Below, piece by piece: positions 8,798 through 16,876 of a DNA stretch of 64,000 nt; positions within the stretch are counted from its first letter, which is position 1, and every line of letters begins with the position of its first letter. The notes below the pieces were generated by a model. That model did no database searches, was not told where the DNA came from, and saw nothing but the letters and a program-made list of their open reading frames with translations. A program made the position numbers and the translations under genes. Source of the stretch: JBBDYG01 sp040901765 (GTDB taxonomy: Bacteria; Planctomycetota; Planctomycetia; Pirellulales; Lacipirellulaceae); the NCBI GenBank assembly GCA_040901765.1, contig JBBDYG010000013.1, forward strand, positions 141,002 through 205,001, read 5' to 3'.

Positions 8798-9415
8798 CTA
8801 TTGACGGAGGAAGTTCGATAGTTGCTCGAGGATTACGGCAGTGGCGCCCCAAACGTGGTCGTCCCCGATGGTAAGGCCCGGGGCAGAGAAATGCAGCGGA
8901 CCACGCTGCAGCGTGACGACGCGACGGGCGGCGGGGTCGGTCAATACGGCGACGGGCAATTCGATCACGCGTTCTACTTCCCGCGGATTCGGTTGCCAAG
9001 CTTGCGGTCGGGCAATAACTCCGACCCAAGGCGTAACCAGCGTGTCGCTCACGTAAACGTAGCAGGCCTCGAGCTGATCGAGCATTTCGACACGGCTTGG
9101 GCCGAGCTCCTCGATGAATTCGCGGACCGCTGCGTCGTCGCTTCCTTCGCCCGGCTCAATCAACCCGCCCGGCAGGCTGATTTGGCCCTGATGTCGCGAC
9201 ATGTTGAAGTGACGCACCGTGAGGGGTAGCCACCATTGCCCGGCTTGCTCGTAAAGCGCCAGCAACACCGCTGCGCGGCGGGTCGTGACTCGAACCGGGC
9301 CGCGGTGCCGGCCGTAGCTTAATTCCGGTCCCATGCCGCCCCACCGCGGCCGCGGCCGCTCGGCGAGCGAATGTCGCAGGTTTTCAATTAAATTCTGCAT
9401 CGGGTGGTGGCTCAT
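8798..9415 (-). CDS. Nudix hydrolase, CoA-pyrophosphatase-like
   Basis: The protein (205 residues from ATG 9415) contains an intact Nudix box ('GLIEPGE', seven residues, 'REFIEELG'). Just before it is the stretch 'TVRHFNMSRHQGQISLPGG', which matches the extra signature of the CoA pyrophosphatase branch (NudL/YeaB). Such enzymes cleave coenzyme A to 4'-phosphopantetheine and 3',5'-ADP. The start is uncertain: ATG 9400 also fits, and any likely start overlaps the end of the upstream membrane-protein gene by 17-32 bases. Confidence 0.82.
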   Translation of the reverse strand: MSHHPMQNLIENLRHSLAERPRPRWGGMGPELSYGRHRGPVRVTTRRAAVLLALYEQAGQWWLPLTVRHFNMSRHQGQISLPGGLIEPGEGSDDAAVREFIEELGPSRVEMLDQLEACYVYVSDTLVTPWVGVIARPQAWQPNPREVERVIELPVAVLTDPAARRVVTLQRGPLHFSAPGLTIGDDHVWGATAVILEQLSNFLRQ

Positions 9416-11069
9416 ACGTTTCCGCCCGTCGCGCTGCGCGAAGATCGTAAACGGTATAAGTTGAATTTGCATAAGGAGCGGGCAGGTTTAGCGATTCGCT
9501 CGTGTCTATGACGAGATAATCGGCGTCGTACCTCTCGGCAAGCTCTCCGATGCGCGTGGCATCGGGATTCGCGAGCGGGCCGAGAAACAGCAATTGACCG
9601 CGAGGGCGAAACACATCCTTAATTCGTCGATGCCACTCAACCATGTTCGTGGCGTCTTGGGGGATGTCTTTTCGAGTGACGACTTCCGGCCGACCGGTTC
9701 GCCATTTGAATGAATGGGATTCTCTCGGCACGAGGAACAGGGCCTCGGTCGGTGTATTCTCGCGGACCCAGTCGCACACATCGACCCAATCGGCGTAGTC
9801 GATCATTTTCCGATCGGCCGGGGCCATCGGTGAAACGCTGCGATAGTAAGTGAGCTGCGCCATTCGCCCGCCGACCACTGCAATGATTGACATCAACAGC
9901 GCGACGCCGAGCGCCTTTCGGCGGGCGAACAGTTCGGTGGTCCAATCGACCAAGAGCCAGGCCGCGACGGCGGCTGCGGTGATGTCGTTCAGGCGATACC
10001 AGTAAAAGCGTTGCAGCTTCGCGGCGGTGTGGGGGTAGTTGAAAAGTGCGAGTTCGATCGCTAAGCCGCAAGCGGCGAGGGCGAGCGCGCCGGCGGCGAA
10101 GAGGACCATGCGACCTAGCGGGCTACTGATGGTTTCGGGCCGACGTTTCCATAAACGCCACGCCAAGAGCACCCAGACCGCGAATACAACCGCGTGCCGG
10201 CTTGCGCGTTCGCGTAGCCAGTCCGAGCCGTTGTGCAACAGCGCCAGGTGATGCGGCAGACGGACGAACGTATAAATGTGGTTCGCCTCTTCGACGACTT
10301 CGGGCGAAGTGCCCCAGTTGAGCGTAAGCGTTGGCACGAGGCCCAGCAGGGCGATGGCGCCGCCAGCGATGAGTCCGGGAAGTATTGACGGAAATGGAGG
10401 CGGGGGCGAACTATCGGCGCGGATGGGTTGCGTTGCTGCTGGGGGCTGCGCCTGCTGGCTCCGACCCCAGCCACCCCGGCGGAGGACTGCCCAGACGAAG
10501 AGCGAAACGATGACCGACCAGCCGCCGACGAGCACATGAAAGGCGCTTGCGCAACCCAAAAGCAGCCACGCGCGATTCCACCGGTCGTCGACTAGGTCGC
10601 CTAACGCCAGAAGCACGAACACATACGCCACGCATTTCGCTTCAAAGCCGCCGATGACCCATTCGCCAGCGAGGTTGCCTTGCTCGATGGCGAACGTCCA
10701 GATTGCCGCGGCGAGCGGTGCGCACCATGGTCGTGGCACTAGGCGGTAGCTTAATCGCTGCCAGGCCCAGGCGAGCGCCAGCCAGGTCGCTACTCGCAGC
10801 GTCCAGGCAGTCGCAGCAAGCGACAGAAATTTTGTGAGCCACCCCAGCGAGAATACTACGAGGTAATGGGCTTCGGGAGATTCCAGAAACAAATCGCCGG
10901 CCGCCCACTCGGGCTGCCAGAAGTGTTTGAACCGGCAGAGGTAATGGGGTTCGTTGACATGGGGTGCTGGATCGCCGCCAAAGATGAAAAACACGAGGAA
11001 AACCAGCCCCACTTCGGCCCACCGCCGGGCGGTACTCTGGGTCGAAGCCTCAATGCTCGAAAAGCTCAT
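9384..11069 (-). CDS. Multi-pass membrane protein, possibly DUF6798/GT-C-like
   Basis: This 561-residue protein has many hydrophobic segments from about residue 20 to 370 and a soluble C-terminal part (about 390-561) with 'ENTPTEALFLVPRESHSFKW'. The layout resembles GT-C-fold glycosyltransferases and a family I know as DUF6798 in planctomycetes, though I cannot confirm this. A Gln/Pro/Ala-rich insertion near residues 200-225 coincides exactly with a dispersed repeat (see 10438-10476) and interrupts the membrane region between two helices. Confidence 0.55.
   Translation of the reverse strand: MSFSSIEASTQSTARRWAEVGLVFLVFFIFGGDPAPHVNEPHYLCRFKHFWQPEWAAGDLFLESPEAHYLVVFSLGWLTKFLSLAATAWTLRVATWLALAWAWQRLSYRLVPRPWCAPLAAAIWTFAIEQGNLAGEWVIGGFEAKCVAYVFVLLALGDLVDDRWNRAWLLLGCASAFHVLVGGWSVIVSLFVWAVLRRGGWGRSQQAQPPAATQPIRADSSPPPPFPSILPGLIAGGAIALLGLVPTLTLNWGTSPEVVEEANHIYTFVRLPHHLALLHNGSDWLRERASRHAVVFAVWVLLAWRLWKRRPETISSPLGRMVLFAAGALALAACGLAIELALFNYPHTAAKLQRFYWYRLNDITAAAVAAWLLVDWTTELFARRKALGVALLMSIIAVVGGRMAQLTYYRSVSPMAPADRKMIDYADWVDVCDWVRENTPTEALFLVPRESHSFKWRTGRPEVVTRKDIPQDATNMVEWHRRIKDVFRPRGQLLFLGPLANPDATRIGELAERYDADYLVIDTSESLNLPAPYANSTYTVYDLRAARRAETYEPPPDAEFN
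10438..10476. repeat. Dispersed repeat copy inside a coding gene
   Basis: These 39 bases match 49678-49716, an intergenic site 39 kb away, at 38 of 39 positions. The distant copy is one arm of an inverted pair. Here the repeat is read on the minus strand in-frame and encodes part of a Gln/Pro/Ala-rich linker of the membrane protein, so it has been tolerated as coding sequence. Confidence 0.85.
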
Positions 11070-11630
11070 TCCGCCATATTAACGCCCCCAGGGCACGGCG
11101 TTTAGCCGCGCTCGCTTGCGACGCGTTTGGCTAGCGAACTCCCGCATCCCCCGCAATACATCCGGGTGCGGGCACGGACTTTCCACATCGCTTGGTCGCT
11201 AGCAAGGGGGTGTTTCAGAGTTTGTGCCACTGTGCCACGCTCTGCGCGCACGAAGTTGGCACAAAGAGATTTGCTCTCCCTTTTGCGCATGTGGCGTTAG
11301 TCGGCAAGGGGCGGGCTTCGATTCGTCGTCTAGTTGCCAATTGTGCGTTCGGTCGATGGCGTCGCCGCAAATTCTACCTATAACCTAACCGTCAAAGGCC
11401 ATTACCGGGGAAGAGTCCGTTCCACACGAAATTCATTACCTCTTCACCGATTTCTCTTGATCGACCGGGATGATTCCCGTACTTCTCGACCCGCGGCCTG
11501 GTCGATGAATAGCAAGGGTGCCTGGCTGGCACGCGGCGTGCTGGCAAAAGAGTGAACAGCCCGCCCGCTGGGGGCGTAGTAGCTTTGAAAGGGCAGATTC
11601 CTGAAGCGCCACGCGGCAGGAGAAAGAAAA
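11070..11630. other. Intergenic region between divergent genes
   Basis: No convincing gene lies here. The short open frames lack family features and ribosome-binding sites. The region must hold the promoters for the membrane-protein operon (minus) and the small FecR-N-like gene (plus), but I see no clear promoter consensus. An AGGAG ribosome-binding site is present at 11618-11622. Confidence 0.5.
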
Positions 11631-11936
11631 GTGATTCCCATGGGCAGATTAAATTACCGTCCCGCCGATCCTACCGAACGGGTCCGAGAAATTACCTGGG
11701 CACTCGTCGATGATCACATCAAGGACGCCGAGTGGAGCGAGTTGCAGACATTGCTAACAGACAGCACTAAGGCACGGCTCGCGTACATCGAAGCGATGCA
11801 GCTTCACACCGACTTGCTGTATCACTTCAAGGATCGGCAGGCCGACGGGGCAGGCGGCAAGCCACGAACGACGGTCTTGAGCTTTCTCAGCGATTCAGGA
11901 ACGATGAATACGCCGACGTTTGAAGTTGGAAGTTGA
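11631..11936 (+). CDS. Orphan small protein resembling the FecR/anti-sigma N-terminal segment
   Basis: This 101-residue protein contains 'ITWALVDDHIKDAEW' followed by 'LTDSTKARLAYIEAMQLHTDL'. It resembles the helical N-terminal segment of planctomycete FecR-type anti-sigma proteins ('xLxDxxxx...YVExMQLHxxL'). The large periplasmic or LamG part that normally follows is absent and the gene simply ends. The GTG start has AGGAG eight bases upstream. A related stand-alone protein lies at 36643-36924. No sigma factor is adjacent, so its partner is unknown. Confidence 0.6.
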   Translation: MIPMGRLNYRPADPTERVREITWALVDDHIKDAEWSELQTLLTDSTKARLAYIEAMQLHTDLLYHFKDRQADGAGGKPRTTVLSFLSDSGTMNTPTFEVGS

Positions 11937-11964
11937 CTTAGTTCTGCAGATTAAGGTCAAAGAA

Positions 11965-12035
11965 ACCACAACGACACGACGGGCACGAAGAAAAAGCAAG
12001 TTATCAACTCGTCGTGTCCGTCGTGCCGTTGTGGT
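11965..12035. terminator. Long imperfect hairpin between convergent genes
   Basis: Arms at 11965-11988 and 12009-12035 form an imperfect stem of about 24-27 base pairs around a 20-base A-rich loop. It lies between the end of the FecR-N-like gene and the end of xylB, so it could act as a bidirectional terminator. It is also likely to be one of the dispersed palindromes of this genome. There is no strong T tract. Confidence 0.5.
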
Positions 12036-12044
12036 AAAAACCTC

Positions 12045-13574
12045 TTATCCCACTTCTGCAATCCGGCGGAAATCTTCTTTTAGTGACCGGTAGAGTTGCT
12101 GGTACTCTGCCATGGAGCGGTCGTAGAACTTCTTGAAATTGCCCCGCGGTTTCACGTCGCTAGTGGTGCGGATGGTGGCGTCGCAAGCTTCTTGGATATT
12201 TTTGTACTCGCCGGCGCCGACCGCCGCCAGTAGCGCCACGCCAAACGCCGGCCCTTCGTCGGCGGCCATCGCGTAGACGCGCTGGCCGAATACATCGGCT
12301 TGAAGTTGCCGCCAGAAGAGGCTCTTCGCGCCGCCGCCAGTGGCGCGGACTTCGTTCACGGCAACGCCTTGCTCGATCATTAAGTCAAGGCAGTCGCGTA
12401 GCGCGAATGTAGCTCCTTCGAACACCGAGCGCACGATTTGGGGCCGCATGTGCTTCAGCGTCAGCCCAACAAACGCGCCGCGGGCGAGCGGGTCGGCATG
12501 GGGCGTGCGTTCGCCGGCCAGGTACGGCAGGAAGTACAAACCCTCGGAACCGGCGGGCGCGGTGTCGGCCTCCGCGGCGAGTTGTTCGTAGAAATCGGCC
12601 TTCTTCCGCATTGCTGCCGCCGCGTCAGTCGCGCACAGGGCGTTGCGAAACCACTCCAGCGCCCCGGCGGCGGAGAGCGTGACGCCCATCAGGTGCCATT
12701 TGCCGCGGACCGCGTGACAGAAGGTGTGCAGCCGACCTTGGGGGTCGTACTGCGGCTCGTCGCTATGGACGAACACGACGCCGGAAGTGCCCAGCGACGT
12801 GGAGAGGAGACCGGTTCGCACGATGCCATTTCCAATGGCCCCCGCCGCGCAGTCGCCCGCGCCGCCGACGACCACGCAGTCGGTTGTGAGGCCGAGCAGC
12901 TTGGCCGTTTCGGCCGTGAGTTTGCCGGTGATTTCTTCCGATTCATGGCAGGTGGCTAGCATAGAAGGATCGATCTCGAGCTTTTCCAGCAGTGGCTTCG
13001 ACCACTTCCGTTTCACCACGTCGAGCAACAACATACCGCTGGCGTCGCTGACCTCGGTGGCGAACTCGCCCGTGAGCCGGTGGCGGATTTCATCTTTGGG
13101 AAGCAGCACCTTGGCGAGCCGGGCAAAGTTCTTTGGCTCATGATTTCGTAGCCACAGAATTTTTGGCGCTGTGAAACCGGTCAGCGCCGGATTGGCGACC
13201 ATCTTGATGAGCTTCTTGCGGCCGCCGGCGCGACGCTCAATCTCTTCGCACTCGGCCGCAGTCCGCTGGTCGTTCCACAAGAGAGCAGGGCGGATCACTT
13301 GGTCCGACTTGTCCAGGAACACCGAGCCGTGCATTTGGCCCGACAGTCCAATTGCTTTTACGTCGCCAGGTTTCAGCTTGGCTTGCTTGACCGCCGCGCG
13401 GACGGTTTTCACGGTGGCTTGCCACCAGTCCTCCGGGTCTTGCTCGCTCCAGAGCGGTTTGGGATGGTGACAGGGATAGCTGGCCCCGGACTGGGCGAGG
13501 ATTTTTCCTTGCGGGTCGATGGCCAAGGTCTTGGTGCCGGACGTGCCGATGTCGATGCCTAAATACGCGCTCAT
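12045..13574 (-). CDS. xylB: Xylulokinase
   Basis: This FGGY-family kinase phosphorylates D-xylulose to xylulose 5-phosphate in the cytoplasm. From ATG 13574 it has 509 residues, the normal length. It shows the phosphate-binding 'YLGIDIGTSGTKTLAID', the substrate-loop 'GLSGQMHG', 'LLWNDQRT', the catalytic-Asp region 'GGAGDCAAGAIG' and the C-terminal 'ATGGGAKSLFWRQ'. A longer reading adds 60 residues unlike any family member. No xylose isomerase or transporter lies beside it. The start codon overlaps that of the divergent lipoprotein gene. Confidence 0.93.
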   Translation of the reverse strand: MSAYLGIDIGTSGTKTLAIDPQGKILAQSGASYPCHHPKPLWSEQDPEDWWQATVKTVRAAVKQAKLKPGDVKAIGLSGQMHGSVFLDKSDQVIRPALLWNDQRTAAECEEIERRAGGRKKLIKMVANPALTGFTAPKILWLRNHEPKNFARLAKVLLPKDEIRHRLTGEFATEVSDASGMLLLDVVKRKWSKPLLEKLEIDPSMLATCHESEEITGKLTAETAKLLGLTTDCVVVGGAGDCAAGAIGNGIVRTGLLSTSLGTSGVVFVHSDEPQYDPQGRLHTFCHAVRGKWHLMGVTLSAAGALEWFRNALCATDAAAAMRKKADFYEQLAAEADTAPAGSEGLYFLPYLAGERTPHADPLARGAFVGLTLKHMRPQIVRSVFEGATFALRDCLDLMIEQGVAVNEVRATGGGAKSLFWRQLQADVFGQRVYAMAADEGPAFGVALLAAVGAGEYKNIQEACDATIRTTSDVKPRGNFKKFYDRSMAEYQQLYRSLKEDFRRIAEVG

Positions 13575-14877
13575 GTCGAATATCCGTAGTTGCAGAAGAC
13601 TTGCCGGTTGTGCGGCACTCTCGATCTTGATGGGATGCGGTGGGAACGAAAGTTCATCCGCACCAAGAAGCGGGTCGGCCGCTCGGCCGGCCGCCAATGT
13701 AGCACTTCGCGTTGCCGTCGTGAATGATGGCGGTTTGGTGGCCGCGATCACCAAGCTGCGCGGCGAATGGCAAGAGCTTGGCGGCGGCGAGTTGGTGGTC
13801 GCGGAGATTTCCCTGGAACAGTCCTTGGCCGAGCAGGACTACGACTTGCTCGTATTTCCGTCGCGGTATCTTGGTGAGCTATGCGAAGCAGGCCGACTAC
13901 GACCGATGCGAACGAGCATCTTGGAAAGCAAGGAGCTTGACTTCGGCGACATTCTGCCGCTGGTGCGCGAGCGGGAGATCGTTTACGGCCAGCAGGTAAT
14001 GGCATTGCCGCTGGGTTGTCCGACGCCGTTGGTTGCGTCGACGGAAGCCGAGCCAACAACCGTCATCGAGCCACTGGCCGACGAGTACGCCGCCTTCGTC
14101 CTGATGGCCCGAGTCGCCCCGTTGGCGCGGCATCCGAGCCGCGAGGCGCTTTGGTTCGATCCCGATACGATGCAGCCTCGGCTCACAGAACCACCGTTCG
14201 TGCGGGCACTCAAGGAACTAGTTGATGCCAAGAGCGGGCTGCATTCTCCCTGCGGGATCGGTGAGGAACTTTTGCGGGGTAGAAGCCCAGCGGCAATCGT
14301 ATGGCCCTGCCGCACCAGCGACGCGCCTGGCTCAGCGCCCTCGTTAAGCGTTCGGCCATTCCCGCCCGCCACGCAGGTTTACAACTCCACCGCTCAGGCC
14401 TGGGAAACCACCCCACCCCGACAAGTCACATTGCTCTCAACTTCCGGCCGACTGGTCGGAGTCACGACCGGTTCTCGCAACGCGGCATCGGCCTTCCGAC
14501 TTGCGGGCTGGTTGGCCAGCCCTGGAGTAGCGGGGCAGCTTGTAGCGTCGAGCGACGGCCTCGCGATTTGCCGCGGCAGTCAGCGGCGGATGACTGACAA
14601 CTGGATCGGTAGCAGCCGATCGAGCTCGGGGCAGCAGTTTAGCGAGCAGCTCGCGGCGGCCCTTCGCCAGCGAGAAAGCGTGACGATTCCTCGATTGCGC
14701 GGAGTAGACCAGTATCTGGAAAAACTCGCGGCCGCCGTGCGATCTGCTGCAGAGGGAAACACGACCCCCGAAGAGGCACTCGCCACGGCGGTTGAGGACT
14801 GGGAAAAACTCACCAACGCGTTGGGGCGCGACCGACAACGATTGGCCTACCGCCGCTGCCTAGGCATTGACAGGTAG
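13573..14877 (+). CDS. Solute-binding-protein-like lipoprotein
   Basis: This 434-residue protein has an N-terminal signal peptide ending in a lipobox ('SILMGC', Cys about residue 22), so it is probably a lipid-anchored envelope protein. The body has an extracellular solute-binding pattern: 'LRVAVVNDGGLVAAITKLRG', 'YDLLVFPSRYLGELCEAG' and 'QQVMALPLGCPTPLV', as in type 1 sugar-binding proteins. No permease genes are adjacent, so it may not feed a classical transporter. ATG 13573 is chosen because it gives a complete signal peptide. ATG 13630 would begin inside the lipobox. Confidence 0.65.
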   Translation: MSNIRSCRRLAGCAALSILMGCGGNESSSAPRSGSAARPAANVALRVAVVNDGGLVAAITKLRGEWQELGGGELVVAEISLEQSLAEQDYDLLVFPSRYLGELCEAGRLRPMRTSILESKELDFGDILPLVREREIVYGQQVMALPLGCPTPLVASTEAEPTTVIEPLADEYAAFVLMARVAPLARHPSREALWFDPDTMQPRLTEPPFVRALKELVDAKSGLHSPCGIGEELLRGRSPAAIVWPCRTSDAPGSAPSLSVRPFPPATQVYNSTAQAWETTPPRQVTLLSTSGRLVGVTTGSRNAASAFRLAGWLASPGVAGQLVASSDGLAICRGSQRRMTDNWIGSSRSSSGQQFSEQLAAALRQRESVTIPRLRGVDQYLEKLAAAVRSAAEGNTTPEEALATAVEDWEKLTNALGRDRQRLAYRRCLGIDR

Positions 14878-14924
14878 CGGTGGCTTCCAGTCGCCGCTAA
14901 ATCGGCCGCTGGAAGCGTCGCTAC
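14874..14924. terminator. Hairpin overlapping the stop of the lipoprotein gene
   Basis: Arms at 14874-14890 and 14909-14924 pair over about 14 positions around a short loop, and the left arm contains the TAG stop codon. No T tract follows on the plus strand, so termination is uncertain. The element may equally be a dispersed palindrome. Confidence 0.45.
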
Positions 14925-15041
14925 GAAGCGAGGCCGAACTCTCGGCGCTTGTCAAACGCTTCTCAGCGGGATAGCTTTAAGGTTTCTGCCGTCTTGGCGG
15001 TCCAGCCCTTCTTGCGCCCCTTGCCGGGGCGGTTCGCACGG

Positions 15042-16286
15042 ATGATTCCCACCGCTCGTAGTGCCAGCCGTATCGTGATTACGGGCCTAGGCCTGACCTC
15101 GCCGAACGGCGACTCCCTGCCGGAGTATCGCGAGTCGCTGCTCAACGGTCGCAGTGGCGTGAGCCGGTACGATATACGGTATTTGGGCGAAACCCTGGCG
15201 GGAATTTGCCACTTCGACGAGTTGAAGTATCAAAAGCGGAAGGACCGCCGCCGCGGTACCCGGGCTGGCAGCATCGCCATTTATTGCGCTCAGGAGGCCA
15301 TAACCGACGCAGGCGTTGATTGGCCTAACGTCGATCGGTCACGGGTCGGCGTGTACATCGGCGTTACGGAGCATGGCAACGTCGAGACCGAGAACGAAAT
15401 CAACGAGATCAAGGCGTACGACTACGATACCAAGGTATGGTCGCACCACCACAATCCGCGGACGGTAGCGAACAATCCAGCCGGCGAAATCACGCTCAAC
15501 ATGGGGATCACCGGCCCCCACTATACGATTGGCGCTGCCTGTGCCGCAGGCAATGCGGGCATGATTCAGGGTGCCCAGATGCTGCGGCTCGACGAGTGCG
15601 ATCTCGCAATTTGCGGCGGCGTGTCCGAGAGCATCCATACCTTCGGCATCTTCGCCGGTTTCGCGAGCCAGGGCGCGCTCGCCACGCACGACGATCCGAC
15701 CAAAGCCTCGCGGCCCTTCGATCGCGACCGCAATGGCATTGTGGTATCCGAAGGCGGCTGTCTCTACGTGCTCGAACGCTATGAGGATGCAGCGCGACGC
15801 GGCGCGCGAATCTACGGCGAGATCGCCGGCTACGCGATGAACAGCGACGCGAGCGATTTCGTGCTTCCCAATCCTCACGAACAAGCCCGGTGCATAGAAT
15901 TGGCGCTCGGTCGTGCAAAGCTGAATGCGGACGACATCGGCATTGTCAGCACCCACGCCACGGCGACCAGCAGCGGCGACGTGCAGGAATGTGCCGCTTT
16001 GCGCAAGGTTTTCAATGATTCGCCGCAGACGTTCATTAACAACACGAAGAGCTTCATCGGTCACGCAATGGGTGCCGCCGGTGCGTTGGAACTCGCGGGT
16101 AACTTGCCGTCGTTCGACGACGGTGTGTGCCACGCTACGATTAACGTCGATAAGCTCGACCCCGAATGCGAGCTACCGGGGCTGGTGCTGAACGAAGCGC
16201 GCAACGGCCGCAAGATCAACAGCATCCTCAACAATTCCTTCGGCATGCTTGGCATCAATTCGGTGTTGATCGTATCGAAGGTGTAA
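15042..16286 (+). CDS. Beta-ketoacyl-ACP synthase (KAS I/II type)
   Basis: This 414-residue condensing enzyme adds two-carbon units from malonyl-ACP to an acyl chain. From ATG 15042 the thiolase-fold triad is complete: Cys167 in 'GAACAAGNAG', His305 in 'STHATATSSGD' and His341 in 'KSFIGHAMGAAG', with Lys336. The active cysteine context CAAG differs from the CATS of housekeeping FabF, so this is a specialised branch. It opens a same-strand run with ACP, two CrtI-like flavoproteins, FabZ-type and FabI-type enzymes, which points to a dedicated lipid pathway. No ketoreductase lies in the run. Confidence 0.88.
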   Translation: MIPTARSASRIVITGLGLTSPNGDSLPEYRESLLNGRSGVSRYDIRYLGETLAGICHFDELKYQKRKDRRRGTRAGSIAIYCAQEAITDAGVDWPNVDRSRVGVYIGVTEHGNVETENEINEIKAYDYDTKVWSHHHNPRTVANNPAGEITLNMGITGPHYTIGAACAAGNAGMIQGAQMLRLDECDLAICGGVSESIHTFGIFAGFASQGALATHDDPTKASRPFDRDRNGIVVSEGGCLYVLERYEDAARRGARIYGEIAGYAMNSDASDFVLPNPHEQARCIELALGRAKLNADDIGIVSTHATATSSGDVQECAALRKVFNDSPQTFINNTKSFIGHAMGAAGALELAGNLPSFDDGVCHATINVDKLDPECELPGLVLNEARNGRKINSILNNSFGMLGINSVLIVSKV

Positions 16287-16324
16287 CTGAAAAAATTGAA
16301 CCGCAGAGACGTAGAGTAGTTGTG

Positions 16325-16480
16325 AGCCACGGATGAAACACGGATTGAACACGGATGGAAACGCGATTAGCTGTTAGCCAGTAGCTATCAGCCAGAAGTA
16401 CAACTTAATCTGGCTAATGGCTGAAAGCTGATAGCTAATAGCTATTCAGTCCGTGTTCAATCCGAGTTTCATCCGTGGCT
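16325..16480. repeat. Nested inverted repeat between ketosynthase and ACP genes
   Basis: Outer arms at about 16325-16356 and 16448-16480 match over about 30 positions as reverse complements. A second pair of arms inside (about 16368-16396 and 16408-16443) repeats 'TAGCTATCAGCC'-like units. The whole could fold into one long hairpin. Its inner core shares a 17-base identical block with the repeat at 55528-55592. It lies inside the operon and could alter transcript stability. Confidence 0.8.
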
Positions 16481-16538
16481 AGACATAGTCTTGCCTGCGT
16501 CACTGCGGACACGGAATTGAAACTGGAGCAACGACGGC

Positions 16539-16790
16539 ATGACCTCGGCTGAAATACGCAGCGAAGTTCTCGATATTCTTAGCGACATCGCGCCTGATGA
16601 AGACCTTAGCGGGTTGAAGGACGACGTGAATCTCCGCGAGCAGATGGAACTCGATAGCATGGATTTTCTGGACATTGTCATGGAGCTTCGCAAGCGTCAC
16701 CGCGTGCAAGTCCCGGAGGATGACTATATCCACCTCGCCAGCATGAACAGTACCGTGGCGTACCTCGAACCGCTGATGAAGGACTTGTAG
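16539..16790 (+). CDS. Acyl carrier protein
   Basis: This 83-residue acidic four-helix protein carries the phosphopantetheine attachment serine at Ser40 in 'MELDSMDFLDIV', a clear variant of the DSL motif (DSM). It would be charged by a 4'-phosphopantetheinyl transferase; an acpS gene lies 42 kb away in this window. It follows the ketosynthase gene and precedes two FAD-dependent desaturase-like genes. It is therefore probably a pathway-specific carrier rather than the housekeeping ACP. Confidence 0.9.
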   Translation: MTSAEIRSEVLDILSDIAPDEDLSGLKDDVNLREQMELDSMDFLDIVMELRKRHRVQVPEDDYIHLASMNSTVAYLEPLMKDL

Positions 16791-16793
16791 GGA

Positions 16794-16868
16794 GAATGAC
16801 GAATCCCCGAATGACGAATGACGAATGGTAGAACTTCGTCATTCGTCATTCGTCATTCGTCATTCGTA
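16794..16868. repeat. Tandem 7-8-base repeats forming a hairpin
   Basis: Copies of GAATGAC(GAAT) run from 16794 to about 16827, and the reverse complement (CGTCATT) is repeated four times from 16837 to 16868. Together they can form a stem of about 25 base pairs with a ten-base loop. The element fills nearly the whole gap between the ACP gene and the next start at 16877, so it sits over the likely ribosome-binding region. Confidence 0.85.
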
Positions 16869-16876
16869 CATTCCCC

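Noticed and set aside
16794..16868. CRISPR-like short repeats
   Set aside because: The units are 7-8 bases long and lie directly adjacent with no spacers; half are in inverted orientation, so it is a hairpin, not an array.
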